A stretch of 64,000 bases of DNA from Diphasiastrum complanatum (taxonomy: Eukaryota; Streptophyta; Lycopodiopsida; Lycopodiales; Lycopodiaceae), in contig CM055102.1 in the NCBI GenBank assembly GCA_029204225.1, positions 17,504,223-17,568,222 on the forward strand, read 5' to 3'. Of this stretch, positions 1-10,659 are shown piece by piece. The notes below the pieces were generated by a model, which did not search any database, was not told the origin of the DNA, and saw only the letters and a program-made list of their open reading frames with translations. Position 1 is the first letter of the stretch; each line of letters begins with the position of its first letter. The translations under genes were made by a program, and so were the position numbers.

Positions 1-432
1 TTGGATCTTCTCTCCTATTGCACTTAACTCCTTGTTAAGAGATTTGATCCTAAGAACATACTCTTGTCCACTCTCTCCACTTCCTTTCATGCTTTGGAAA
101 ACTTGATTTCTTAGCATGAGGATTCTTGAAGTATTGTTGGATTCATAAATGCTCTTTAATGAATCCCAAGCCTCTTTGGATGAGGTACAAGAAGACACCT
201 CTTTCAAGAGGTCATTGCATACATTTAACTTTATGCAATGTAGAGCTAATCTTGCTCTCTTCTTGTATTTGGCTTGTTCTTGGGGAGTTTGAGGCTCTTC
301 CTCTACTCCTTGAACTATGTCATATAGATCATGGATCACTAGGAGTGATTCCATTCTCACTTTCCAAATGGAATAATTTGTGGAAGTGAGTCTCTCACTT
401 GATTCCATCAAATATCCACCCATGGATGACAT
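1..432 (-). CDS. Copia-A gag, N-terminal part, runs off the window edge
   Basis: The minus strand is open from an ATG at 432-430 to the window edge, 144 codons. The product has the Ty1/copia gag N-terminus: a short start, then SERLTSTNYSIWKVRMES, a 'KYKKRARLALHCIKLN' helix and 'SSKEAWDSLKSIYES', followed by 'TSRILMLRNQVFQSM'. This is the UBN2/DUF4219-type gag that forms the cytoplasmic particle. No stop or frameshift is seen in the visible part. It is close in sequence to the gags of Copia-D and Copia-F in this window, so they form one family. The 5' leader, primer site and LTR follow at higher coordinates in the expected order. Protease to RNase H lie outside the window. Confidence 0.85.
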   Translation of the reverse strand, partial: MSSMGGYLMESSERLTSTNYSIWKVRMESLLVIHDLYDIVQGVEEEPQTPQEQAKYKKRARLALHCIKLNVCNDLLKEVSSCTSSKEAWDSLKSIYESNNTSRILMLRNQVFQSMKGSGESGQEYVLRIKSLNKELSAIGEKIQ

Positions 433-1017
433 TTTAGAATGAATGCTCTTTTAAAAATCACAAAGATTTTTGAATTTTAAAAGATCTATGAAGTGGCCTA
501 AAGCTTACTAGAATGCCTATAGGCTTGTCTCTATCAAACTAACACACAAGCTTGAATGATACTCAAAGATCTTACCAAAAATTTCTAGCTTTCACTCTCA
601 CAAAAAAAAAAATTGCTTTACACTTTTCTTAGAGATTTCACTTCAACTAAGGATCTGAACAAATCAGCCTCTTAGATCTGATCTTAGACTCTAAAAAGAA
701 ATGCTTCAATGATCCAAAACACTATTTGGTCATAGGCATTAGTTAGAATGAATCTAGATCAATACTATGCTTCAAAAAGCACCAAAAATGAACTAGTATT
801 GTGATTTTGGGACCAAAAAACACAAAGTAACTTGAATTGAAAGTTGCTGTACGGTTTCACACGTGTGAAAAGTACATACACAGCCTCCAAGTCGTTTTGA
901 TCCAAATGATTACAAGCTATCACTCTAGAAGAACTCGCCCTCACTAGTATTGGCCAAAAAACAAATTTTGCCAATGATCTTTACAAGATTTATGATTCAA
1001 TGATCACTCTCTTACTT
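433..1017 (-). other. Copia-A untranslated leader
   Basis: Between the gag start and the primer site there is 585 bp of AT-rich sequence without a credible frame. It holds a perfect 16-bp palindrome, TTTCACACGTGTGAAA, at 855-870, with a CACGTG G-box core. Leaders of 0.5-1.2 kb are also seen in the other Copia elements here. Confidence 0.6.
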
Positions 1018-1030
1018 AGCTCTGATACCA
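1018..1030 (-). promoter_or_regulatory. Copia-A primer-binding site (initiator tRNA-Met type)
   Basis: On the minus strand this reads TGGTATCAGAGCT, the standard plant Copia primer site complementary to the 3' end of initiator tRNA-Met. It directly abuts the LTR, which ends in CA on that strand. The same motif fixes the 5' ends of Copia-C, D, F and G. Confidence 0.85.
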
Positions 1031-1892
1031 TGATAAATTTTACAGTTTTTAGGACAATAATGATTGTACTTTACAATCATAGAGAGTTATTGGTTGCTTA
1101 ATCAATGAATCTATCAAGTTCTACACATTAGATCTTGATCTAGATTCACTACACTTGGATTTAAGCAAGAGCAATGGATCAACACATCATTTTTTAGTGA
1201 GAGCGGCTTCACACGTGTGGAGTATTGTCCACTGTACGGACTGCACCTGAAACAACAAGTACAATGATACTAGATAGCAATCATGCATAAAAATCACAAG
1301 ACAAATGACTAGAAATCTCACAAAAGTGTAGAGTGCAAAAGTCTCATCAATTTTCTTAGCAAAATGATGATCCTTTTATGGATCAAGTACATCCATGAGT
1401 CTGGTACAGTCCAGCAGGCCTTCACACGTGTGAAGAGTGCCACATCACTCATATCTATCCATTTGATCCATCCTTGATCCTTATCCAATAGTTGACCTTC
1501 TAGAATATGACTAAAATCCAAAAAGCTAGTCTCCTAGAATATAGGAATATTCCCTACAAAATAGGATCTAAGGAAAATGGTCAACTCTTATCTTCTAGTA
1601 CTCTATACACACATGTGAACATCCACTTGCCATGTGGGAGCATTTACTCATGCACATGCAAGGAAAAGCTAATTTGTAGGTGACTAGTCAACTTGACTAA
1701 AAACTAGTCATTTCATGTTCACACTAACTAGAATGATACAAAATCAATTTGGATATATACAAACATGAAAAGTACATCCTTTCACACATGGGAACATGCT
1801 CCACACGTGTGAAATCATATCATCAACATATTCTAATGTTTGATCAATATTTACATGAACCAATGTCAAGTGAGAAGTGACAATTTTCAACA
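1031..1892 (-). repeat. Copia-A 5' LTR
   Basis: The left edge is fixed by the adjoining primer site. The right edge is inferred from the first TG...CA pair that ends where gypsy LTR sequence begins (plus strand starts TGATAAATTTTAC, ends ATTTTCAACA), giving 862 bp. It carries G-box palindromes at 1208-1220, 1420-1435 (CTTCACACGTGTGAAG) and 1802-1811. The second LTR is outside the window, so the right edge cannot be confirmed by comparison. Confidence 0.65.
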
Positions 1893-1949
1893 CATATTAC
1901 CATGAAGAGAGAGGAAGAGAGATTATGAGGGAGGGAAAGAGCGAAAGCA

Positions 1950-2006
<57 letters not shown>

Positions 2007-2215
2007 GGCAGAGTTCTATTAACCTTCGAATGATGGAAATACAAGGAAAATGGTCCCTTTTTATAAGAGTGAGAGTGGAACCTCCTCATCACCCATTGGC
2101 TACTGAAGTTCCATCAGGATAACAATCTTGACCATCCGAATCACTTTGTGTTTCTTGGGTGCAAGTTGTGTTTCTTAATTTAGGAACTTGCAAAAGCTAA
2201 GTTAAAAATATTTTA
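1893..2215 (-). repeat. Gypsy-G1 LTR fragment
   Basis: This stretch matches the G1 LTR at about 5564-6046: both read ATTACCATGAAGAGAG, then a GA-rich tract, then a long shared block ending in a run of TTTTATT. It retains the minus-strand TATA-like TTATAAAAAGGG (about 2055-2066). The GA tract is 1953-2003, far shorter than in the other copy. The left end is cut by Copia-A, the right end by repeat B. Confidence 0.75.
1953..2003. repeat. (AG)n microsatellite
   Basis: About 25 uninterrupted AG units lie inside the gypsy LTR fragment, downstream of its TATA-like box on the minus strand. The open frames here encode only RE/SL dipeptides and are artefacts of the repeat. Confidence 0.95.
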
Positions 2216-2367
2216 TTTAAATATTAGTGCACATGGCACTTTCTAGCCTAAAGGCCCAATGTTGGACTTATATGTGCAGAATGCCAACTGCTTGTTTGAT
2301 CCTAATATTTTCGACTCTCTACCACATTCATGTAGTATTTGGGTTTACTATAGGAGCCTTTTGCCGA
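2216..2367 (+). repeat. Repeat B, copy 1
   Basis: 152 bp starting TTTAAATATTAGTGCAC and ending TTTTGCCGA, matching 17619-17772 with a few substitutions and a 2-bp indel. Both copies are on the plus strand and both change abruptly into unrelated sequence at the same two points. No coding capacity or terminal inverted repeat is evident. Confidence 0.8.
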
Positions 2368-3807
2368 CTTTTAGAATATTCCATGTCATTCCTAGAATCG
2401 GGCAACATTCTCCCATGACCAAACAGGTGCCAGTCCCATGGCACTGCCTGTGACGGATCTTTGGGATGGTAGCGTTTTGTTGTTGATGATTCCATGGTGT
2501 TGTCACAATTGTAGAGAGCATAGATATATATTTTTGTTTTGCCTCAGGAAAAGCGTAGATAAGTGTTCGCTTACATAAAACCTGATGCTTTATTGATGGA
2601 TGGTGTCACAAGAACCTAGATTTGCCCGATTTTCAATAAAAGTCTGGTGGCCATTCTTGATAGCCTTGTTCCTCGACAAATGGATAGCTGTCGTCATTGA
2701 AAACCGAGTCCCAAGATAACACTTGTTGGCATGGATCTTCATAGAATGGTGCAACTGTTATCGGTGGTATTGTCGAAGGTTCGCTCAATTGGTACGACAG
2801 ATAGGATAGGGTTGATTGACTGCTTAATCGATCCACGTGTTCATGATATGCCTGAACTTGAAGACTTTCTTCGGCAGTCAAGAGTATCGCTTGAGTACAA
2901 GATTTTGATACTTTAGGTTTTGGTGCTTGCTGGATGGGTGGCCGTGTCGGGCTTGAATTCCCTAGATTTGGCCCTTTGCGACTGAGGAGGGGGCTGGGGA
3001 GGTCAGGGCGGAAAGGGAGCACGAGGCAGCAGAGGGGAATGGGAGGCAGGCTAGGGCGGGAGGGAGCGCATCAACAAGGGGAGATGAGAGGAGGGGTGAG
3101 CAGCAGCAGGGCGGTGCAAGGTGAGAGGGAGCAAGAGTAGGCCACGAGGGAACGGGCAGCAGAGAGCGAGGGGATGCAGCGGGCTGGGGTGCAGTAGAAG
3201 GCCAAGGCGGGAAGGGACCGAGGACAAGATACGAAACAGCAGGCGGGGAGGGCGGATCAAGCAAGAGGCAAGTAGTAGGAAAGAAGAAGGGGTGTAGCGC
3301 AGGCATCCCAAAGGGAGCTGGGAACCACGACTTAGCTTCCCAGCCTTTAACTCTTGCCATCCAAACCCACTTGACATACAAGCAGCCAACTCGCCAACAA
3401 CGATTAGACTTAACCAACTTGAAGTTCCGAAAACCAACATTGAGATCCAACCTGGCACCATGCCAGATTGGGGGTCCCGATGTGGGTGACTTCCCTCCAA
3501 GCAAGCCGCCCGACATACATCAAACTTGACCAACTCGAAGCTTCATTACAAACGAGTAACATCCATTCCAAGCAAGCGGTCTGACTTACATCAGACTTAA
3601 CCAACTGAAAGCTTTGTCACGAGCGCTGGAAGCCAACCTGGCGCCACGCCAAACTGGACAGCCATAAACAGGTAACTTCCACCCAAGCAAGCCATCCAAC
3701 TCAGTCGACAGGTTAGAGCCCGTTCCCCAAGAGCTTAACCCATTCACGTTCATGCAAGGAACACTCAAAACCACAAGCCGCGACAGATATGGAGACAACC
3801 AGTTCCT

Positions 3808-3878
3808 GGACCCAAATGGTCCCGACAGCATACCGCTGGCGCCACGGACCGAATGGTCCCGAGGGCATACCGCTGGCG
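3808..3878 (+). repeat. 38-bp tandem duplication
   Basis: Two adjacent units share GGACC.AATGGTCCCGA and GCATACCGCTGGCG with a few substitutions. The GGACC...GGTCC part is itself an inverted repeat. The pair lies in the GC-rich gene-free stretch. Confidence 0.75.
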
Positions 3879-4416
3879 TCCCGGGATACGACCCTCAGCT
3901 ATGTGCCAACTTAAAAATTTTGAAGCGGCCTTACAACTGGCGCTTTTACCGAACACTGAAACCCGGAAGGTAATCAGAGTCAGTTTGAGGAAAATCCCAC
4001 TTTATTGATAAATCTGAGAAGGTTACATTTCAAGTGTGTGACCAACCCTAGTCTCCGGGGCGCTAGCATGCCAAGGCGAGAGCCATGACAACATTCCAGC
4101 AAGGGAGGCTGAGACTTGGTTGGAGCTCACCCTGAGTCGCAACCCGCACTCCCCCTATAGTATTGGTGGGATTCGGCACCCCCCCCCCCCTCATACCAAG
4201 CACTCTACCCAGGCTGGTAAAGCACATTTTTTTCTCTCTAGGATTTTCTCTCTCTAGAAAGTCATTTTCTCTCTCTAAAAAGTCAATTTCTCTCTCTAGA
4301 TTTTATTGATCCTCAGGCTTCCTTTACTCATGCCTAGATCGTGTGAGGTGATTGCACATCGATCTGAGCTCTCTGGACTTCGCTAGAACCGATCAAAGAT
4401 TTTCAGCCACAGGAAC

Positions 4417-4496
4417 TTGGCGCCGGGAGCGGCGTTGGCGCTGTTGGCGCCGGGAGCAGCAGGGGCGCTGTTGGCGCCGGGGACAATGCTGGCGCC
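4417..4496 (+). repeat. Clustered primer-site-like TTGGCGCC units
   Basis: TTGGCGCC or a one-base variant occurs at 4417, 4435, 4444, 4471 and 4489 within 80 bp, separated by GGGAGC-type spacers. TTGGCGCC resembles the start of gypsy primer sites made for tRNA-Asp-like primers. CT-rich 21-bp repeats lie just upstream (4228-4304). I infer an amplified primer-site/leader region of a plus-strand gypsy element; no gag or LTR could be confirmed next to it. Confidence 0.4.
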
Positions 4497-5157
4497 AGTG
4501 GCACCGAAAGTAAAGCTTGTAAAGGTAGCTTTACAACAAGGGGCTTTCAGATCACGTAGGTAAATGAGGGGGGGGCGGGGGGGGGACTGGGAGGCCATAT
4601 CGGGAAGAGGACGTAGGTGGGGGATGTAAGGTAGAAAAGGAGGAATCAAGGAGCTACGAGGAAGGGGAGTGAAGGAGTACAGAGGGAGGAAGAGAGAGGC
4701 AAGCAGGGAGGCAAAGATGGCAATAGGGAGTAGACGGATGGGAGCAAACGGAGGCGGGCAGGGGGCGGAGGACATGAGGCGGATCAGACAGGAGGCAAAT
4801 GCAAGAGGAGACAGGGTGCGGAGGTAGGAGGGTAGATCTAGGAGGCATATTAGGAAGGGAGGCGAAGGGCATATCTCAGGTAGGGGGCGGATCAGGTAGG
4901 AGGTGGATCAAATAGGGGAGAAGATCAGACAAGGAGATGTGTAGGAGCAGAGAAAAAAAGAGCAGAGAAGGGGTGGACAATCAACAAGGAGAGAGCGAGA
5001 TGGAGGTGGAAGGCGTAGCAAGGGAGAGGAGGGCGTGAGGCAACACATGAAGGGCATGCAATAGGACAGCAGAGGAAGGGAGCAGTAGCAGGACAAGGGG
5101 AAGGGACAGCCTGTGGTGTGTGCATAAACAGAGGTGAAGTAGGGGGTGAGCATAGAA

Positions 5158-5214
5158 TGATGGGCTAGATCGCAGCCTAGATGGGTTGTTGTGGGTTCAA
5201 ATCCCGCTCCATCA
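5158..5214 (+). other. tRNA-like fold, shortened
   Basis: A 7-bp acceptor-like stem pairs TGATGGG (5158-5164) with TCCATCA (5208-5214), with one G-T pair. Inside it lies a T-arm of GTGGG/CCCGC around the loop TTCAAAT, i.e. a good B-box. The whole is 57 nt, too short for a complete tRNA: only about 26 nt stand where the D-arm and anticodon arm should be. It could be a deleted tRNA pseudogene or the head of a tRNA-derived SINE. Confidence 0.45.
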
Positions 5215-5381
5215 AGTCGTGTTTTCCGGTGTTTTTTCTGTTTTGTTTTTTGTATTTTTAAGATTCACAATAGATCAAAATAACAAAACATTCACCAAAT
5301 AAACATTAAAGCCGAACTAGGAAAGAGAGAAAAGACATCAAAAAAAAAAAATGCTAGTTCAATAAATGGACAACATTTGGC
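5215..5381 (-). other. Gypsy-G1 leader stub
   Basis: 167 bp of AT-rich sequence, internal to the G1 primer site on the minus strand. No gag frame follows at lower coordinates, so the element is truncated here. Confidence 0.4.
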
Positions 5382-5399
5382 TCCCCGGCAGCGGCACCA
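5382..5399 (-). promoter_or_regulatory. Gypsy-G1 primer-binding site (tRNA-Asp type)
   Basis: The minus strand reads TGGTGCCGCTGCCGGGGA, two substitutions from the common plant gypsy primer site TGGCGCCGTTGCCGGGGA, which complements the 3' end of tRNA-Asp. One base separates it from the LTR. A related site is at 32701-32718. Confidence 0.8.
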
Positions 5400-5400
5400 A

Positions 5401-6056
<656 letters not shown>

Positions 6057-6570
6057 GCCAAGTTTCAGCTCTCTACTCAAAGAGCGAGCCATGTGGCAGT
6101 TTCTGGAGCGTAGGTATCTCTAAAAATCAAAGGGTATGATTTCATCCTTCATAAATAGAAAGCCCGCAGCCACTTGCCACAGTTTAGACTATTATGAAAT
6201 CAGGGGCCGTAATTTGATTGTTTAAAATAAAATGTTTGCCATCATCGCATGCTGGTAGAAAGGCAGCGCAAGAGCAGAGCTTTTTCGTTTGATATCTCTC
6301 TGTTTGTGTCTCTGATATGTTTCCTGCTGACATGGATGCTATGCATAGTAGCTGTTATCTTTTCACGTCTTTTACCCAGAAAAGCAGCGAAGAACCGGAC
6401 GTTTTTGCAGCGCAAGGAGCGGCGCTTGCATGCATCTTTTTCATTTCACATCTTTTTCCTAAAAAGGCAATGGAGGAGCAGAGCTTTTTCTTTTTGCATT
6501 GCAGCAGAGGAGGGTAGCATTTTTTTTCAAGTGTTTTTTTTTTTAAATCAGCAGGGGAGCGGAGCTTTGT

Positions 6571-6640
6571 AGATGCACGTTTTCTAGCAAAAAATTAGTG
6601 CTCCTAGATGCACGTTTTCTAGCAAAAAATCAGTGCAAGC
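6571..6640 (+). repeat. 35-bp tandem duplication
   Basis: AGATGCACGTTTTCTAGCAA opens both units (6571-6605 and 6606-6640). The first 29 bases of each differ at one position; the ends differ. Confidence 0.9.
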
Positions 6641-8240
6641 TCAACTGAGGTTTGCAGCAGAGAAGGGGACCTTTTTGTTTGCAACTGTTTTTCCTTTCAA
6701 CTTTGTTGGGTAGATAATACCAACAAAGCAGAGAAGTAGAGCTTCTTGTTCTCAACTGTTTTTCGTTTCAATTGTTTTGGGTAGATAACCAGGAGAGGAG
6801 CACAGGTTTGCAGGTGAGTTTGCATAGAATAGCAAGCAATTTGCAGATGGATTTCGATGTGTTTTTTTTTCAAAGTCCAGCATGCTCGTCGGTGGGTCCT
6901 GCTTGCTCTCCCCTTTCTATCGCTAGATTTTCACTTCTGCTTTCTGCTTTCTGAAATTTTTACATCTCTAAATTGATTCTTTGTGCTGATCGCATGAAGT
7001 ACATGCTCTATGAATTTAGGGATTAGAAGAAACACAATAGAACACAACAAACTAGAACACGCATCTGCACTGTGCTATCATTGCATGAATTAACAAGAAA
7101 GGAGAAGGCACAATATCTGCACTAGTTCCAGTGGTAATTTGGTCAGAATGTCTTGTTGCTGATTGATTCCTAGCTTGCATGCACCGCGACATCATGACAT
7201 GAAATAGCAACAAAGCATTGTGGACATTTGCGGGACATGGATTTTTGGGAATAGAAGGTTAGCGTGCATTTGTAGGTGGTGGTTTTTTATAGCGGCAAGT
7301 GGATAGGAGCGGACGTTTGCTTGCAGGTGGTTTTTCTTTTGTACTGTGGACGTTTGCAGGTAAGTTTTTGGGAGCAGAAGGTAATTAGCGCGCTCACATT
7401 TGCAACTTTGCATGTGGTTACAATTTTTGTTATTTTGAAAAGTTTTTCTTTGAAAACTAGCATAGGAGCGGAGGCCAATTTTGGCAGGCTAGCAAGTAGT
7501 TTGTTGCTACATTTTTTTAGAATCCTGTTGCCACAATAGCAGAAAATGAGGGCATGTCTTCATGTCACAGTGACGAGAACTTTGCAGGTGGCTTTGCATA
7601 TTTTTTTGGGATACTTTCTGGTGTCACGGTAAATGTGTTCTTTTTTCCAAAGTTGAGCATGTTTTCTTAGCATATCAGTGATCAGTTTGTAGTAGAGGTG
7701 AAAGGAATTTGCATGCAGTTTGTATCAACAGTTTCGCAATGAAACTATCGAAACTGACTCTAGCAGAAGTGTTGTATATCAAAGTGATTCACAAAATCAC
7801 AGTTCTCAGAGTTTTCTAAGTCTGTTCTCAGCTCATCCTACTTATCTTCATGTCATGTGTCAATAAGATTCGGTGTCCTACAGTTACAGTAATCCAGGCC
7901 ACTGACCAGTTGATAGATGCAGATGATTTCATCAAGTTCTTTTTTGCTATGACCTGTCTCATTTGTATTTCTAGCAGAAACTTGTGAACAAACTTTGTTT
8001 TTCATAAGCAGCAGTCACATGGCACATTGTAAAATGTAGATATGCATTTAAATGAAGGGTTGTGATTTGATATATAATCAAATAGAAACTCTAGATTTTC
8101 ATACTTTTTAAATCAGATGCTCTAAATTTGGTGTCTTTACTTTGAGGTTGCCTTGGTCAGAGTGTATTTGTGTTTCTCATCATATCACCCTTCAAGCTAA
8201 CACAATGTGGAGGTGGCATATTACCCATTTACCAGTGATG

Positions 8241-8336
8241 GAGGGAACTAGCCAGTAAATGGTTCGATTAGTCTTGACCCCATACCCAAGTCTGATGAAC
8301 GACTTGCACACTAATATCGCTACGAGAAGTAGAATT
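8241..8336 (-). pseudogene. Fragment of nuclear 25S rRNA, antisense
   Basis: Read on the minus strand, about 95 nt follow the conserved large-subunit rRNA segment 'GCGATACTGACGTGCAAATC...CTGACTTGGGTATAGGGG...AGACTAATCGAACC...GGTTCCCTCC'. Here TCGTAGCGATATTAG, GACTTGGGTATGGGG and AGACTAATCGAACCAT are visible, with scattered substitutions and small indels. The flanks do not continue as rRNA as far as I can see. It cannot be a working rRNA gene. The comparison is from memory, but the identity is distinctive. Confidence 0.75.
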
Positions 8337-9683
8337 ACCTGATCACTAAATTCAACCTTTGACAAAATAGCATTTTTTTTGCTCGTGTCTCATTCTCCTA
8401 AATAATTGGCAAGTTGTGATACTAGGTAGGCCCTGTGATGATCTATCTTCAGGCCCAATAGGTCCCTGATCAGACCTACTGATGATCAGTTCACTGATCT
8501 ATCCACAAAAGACTCCAATCTTAAGATAGAGCTTCCTTAACAACTAAAACAATCATAATAATGGTTTCCCATTGACTAACTTTTTCGAGACGCAAGTGTG
8601 GCTACACTATCTTTATAGTAGCGAATGTCTAGTGTGCACTGATCGCTAGCCTTTCAAGTACTACGAGGAAAATATACTGCATTGAAGAAAAGAAACTTAC
8701 TTTTTATAGGCTGTTCTTGAATTGTATTGTGCAGTATTTATAACATTCATACCTTGTCCGCCTTTGATTGACAATTTCAAAACTTTCTTGAAACACTTAT
8801 ATTCTAAGCAGGTAGTCAACAATCAATTTGATAGTGTAAAGTGCCATGCCTAAGTAGCAAAAGACTACTAAGTTTCTTTCCATAGTTTTGTTCTTTCTTA
8901 AGTTTCTTTTCATACTTTTGTTGTTTCTGACTTAGTAGAAATTATTCCTGCAATAAAGTACGAAAATGCTAGATCATGATGTTTTATATTTAAATGATTC
9001 TGCTGCTTTTTCTATTCTGAGCGTATAGGTTTGAAGCAGGGAAATACACCTGTGTTTTTAAATCTTATATTTATGAAAGATTGCAATAAACTGTTTGTAT
9101 TGATTCCACTTCATATTGTATCTTTGTAATCAGAATTGCAAGGCAACAAGACATTGAACGAGATTTGCATAGCAACTACATTGCTTCTTTGTGGCCTTTT
9201 GCATTGGTGGGCTAGCAATTATAGCAGGAGACAGAAATTTGCATGTGTTTTTCTAGGTCAGTTGATGCTTTTTGATAACATGATTTTCATAAGGTGTTTT
9301 CTAGTACTTTATTAATTCTTTGGTGTGGAATTAAATGTTTGCATAAGACTTGACGACTTTTTTCTAGTTTATGATTGTTTGGCATGAAATCAAGTATTTG
9401 CACAAGAAATAATGAAAACATTGTCGCAATGAACACACATACGAGACAAGATTTAACGCACATAGGAATTAATAGGAGCCATCTCTCAAGCAAGCTTGCA
9501 AGTTAGCAAACAACCGCTTGCACCTTTGAATTTTCATGTGACATATACTTTATGCAAACACATCCTTGGTTGTCTAGTGAACGCGTTATTCCACGTACAT
9601 AGATGACACAAATCTATCGACCTAGTATGCCAATGTAGAAATGATTGTTTTCATAAATACTGACTAAAAAAGCATTGTTGAAC

Positions 9684-9957
9684 TGCACAGTAAGCGAGCT
9701 TTGTCGAGTGTTTGAAAGTTTTCATGGCGATTCAAAAATGGCAAATGCAATTTCATTCTTCATATTTCATCATCGTTTGGGAGAAAGGCGAATCTCCTAG
9801 TTTATAATTTTGAGAGGAAAATTGCCACCTCTTCATTCGCCATCTTATATTTGATAAAAAAGATCGCTCTCTAACAACTGACTTTTCCTACTAATTGCTA
9901 ACAATATTGAAAGATGTCAAATACTCTACAAAGCTCGCTCGGTGTTCACTGAAGCAA
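9684..9957. mobile_element. Foldback (MITE-like) element
   Basis: Imperfect inverted arms of about 34 bp lie at 9684-9717 and 9924-9957; the core AGCGAGCTTTGT (9693-9704) is the exact complement of ACAAAGCTCGCT (9928-9939). The 200 bp between is AT-rich and non-coding. Size and layout fit a miniature inverted-repeat element. No clear target duplication was found. Confidence 0.5.
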
Positions 9958-10659
9958 TGACTTTTTATTTTACATTTTTGAAAACATTCATTTGTTGCCC
10001 AAAGTTTGTCTTCAGATTGGTATGCGAGCCATCAAGGAATTGATCTCTTATCATAGTTATCTGTATCTATAGAAACACAGCATGTTATGGCTCTATGTAC
10101 ATGTGGTTATGATTCTGAGCTTATGTAATTCGAGATTCAAGAAGCCCAATAGCACACAAGCACAACATCGTAGAAAATAAATTTTGTAGCTGTGTATAGA
10201 TGTCTCTTTCCTCCCCACATAGATAGAAGTAAGTAAATGGGAATCAATTCCAATTTCCACATGAGAAAGAAAAGTAAAATATCTTGAAGTAGCTGAAGTA
10301 GTGACGACTCTTGTCAGTAAGATTAGCCCCGGTGGAAAATCCATCAATTCTTAATCTTCGGTGCCAGCGTATCATTTCTAATACATCTATAGGACAAGCC
10401 CTTACCCAAAATAGCCTTATGAAATGGTTCTGGTAAATCAGTTATGTTCACAATGAAGTAGAATCCTCTGTACCATAGATTTACCAGTTGACTCGAATAA
10501 GGAATTGCCTCACGTTCATATATTTTTTCCCTACGTACCAATTAAATGAAATGCGAGTTGTATGCGTTATTGTATTGGAAGATTATTAAAAAATAAATTC
10601 TATTTTTACTTTTGAATACGAACCTAGTGCAAGAAATTGGTGACATTTTGCAAATCAGG

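Larger units (their letters stand above)
2368..5157. other. Gene-free, GC-rich, repeat-filled stretch
   Basis: I find no credible gene in these 2.8 kb. The base composition is much richer in G and C than the neighbours and strand-biased (G/A-rich on plus around 2980-3300 and 4560-5150), which creates long but meaningless proline/leucine-rich minus frames. It contains imperfect tandem repeats at 3404-3700 (CTTAACCAACT...CCAACCTGGC...CCAAGCAAGC units), a 38-bp tandem pair at 3808-3878, a poly-C run near 4180 and CT-rich 21-bp units at 4228-4304. It may be LTR or leader sequence of an unidentified gypsy element. Confidence 0.5.
6057..10559. other. 4.5 kb without a recognisable gene
   Basis: No frame here resembles a known protein. 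The first 1.5 kb is T-rich with loosely repeated GCAGAGGAGC and TTTGCAGGTGG phrases, a 35-bp tandem duplication at 6571-6640, and a diverged pair of GTTTT.CNTTTCAA...GGGTAGATAA units near 6690 and 6760. Further on are a decayed 25S rRNA piece (8241-8336) and a foldback element (9684-9957). It may be the 5' non-coding part of the Helitron-like element, but no terminus was found. Confidence 0.5.

Noticed and set aside
2633-3533. Minus-strand frames of 129-184 codons rich in Pro, Ser and Leu
   Set aside because: They lie in strand-biased GC-rich repeat DNA, overlap each other in several frames and show no domain or family motif.
4383-5153. Minus frames with GANSAPAAPGANSA-like repeats and Pro/Leu/Ser-rich frames next to them
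   Set aside because: The protein repeat comes from the TTGGCGCC nucleotide repeats; composition explains the rest.
10344-10541. 65-codon minus frame downstream of ndhI, a possible ndhG
   Set aside because: It does not resemble NdhG or any plastid protein I know, and the plastid match seems to end near 10.6 kb.
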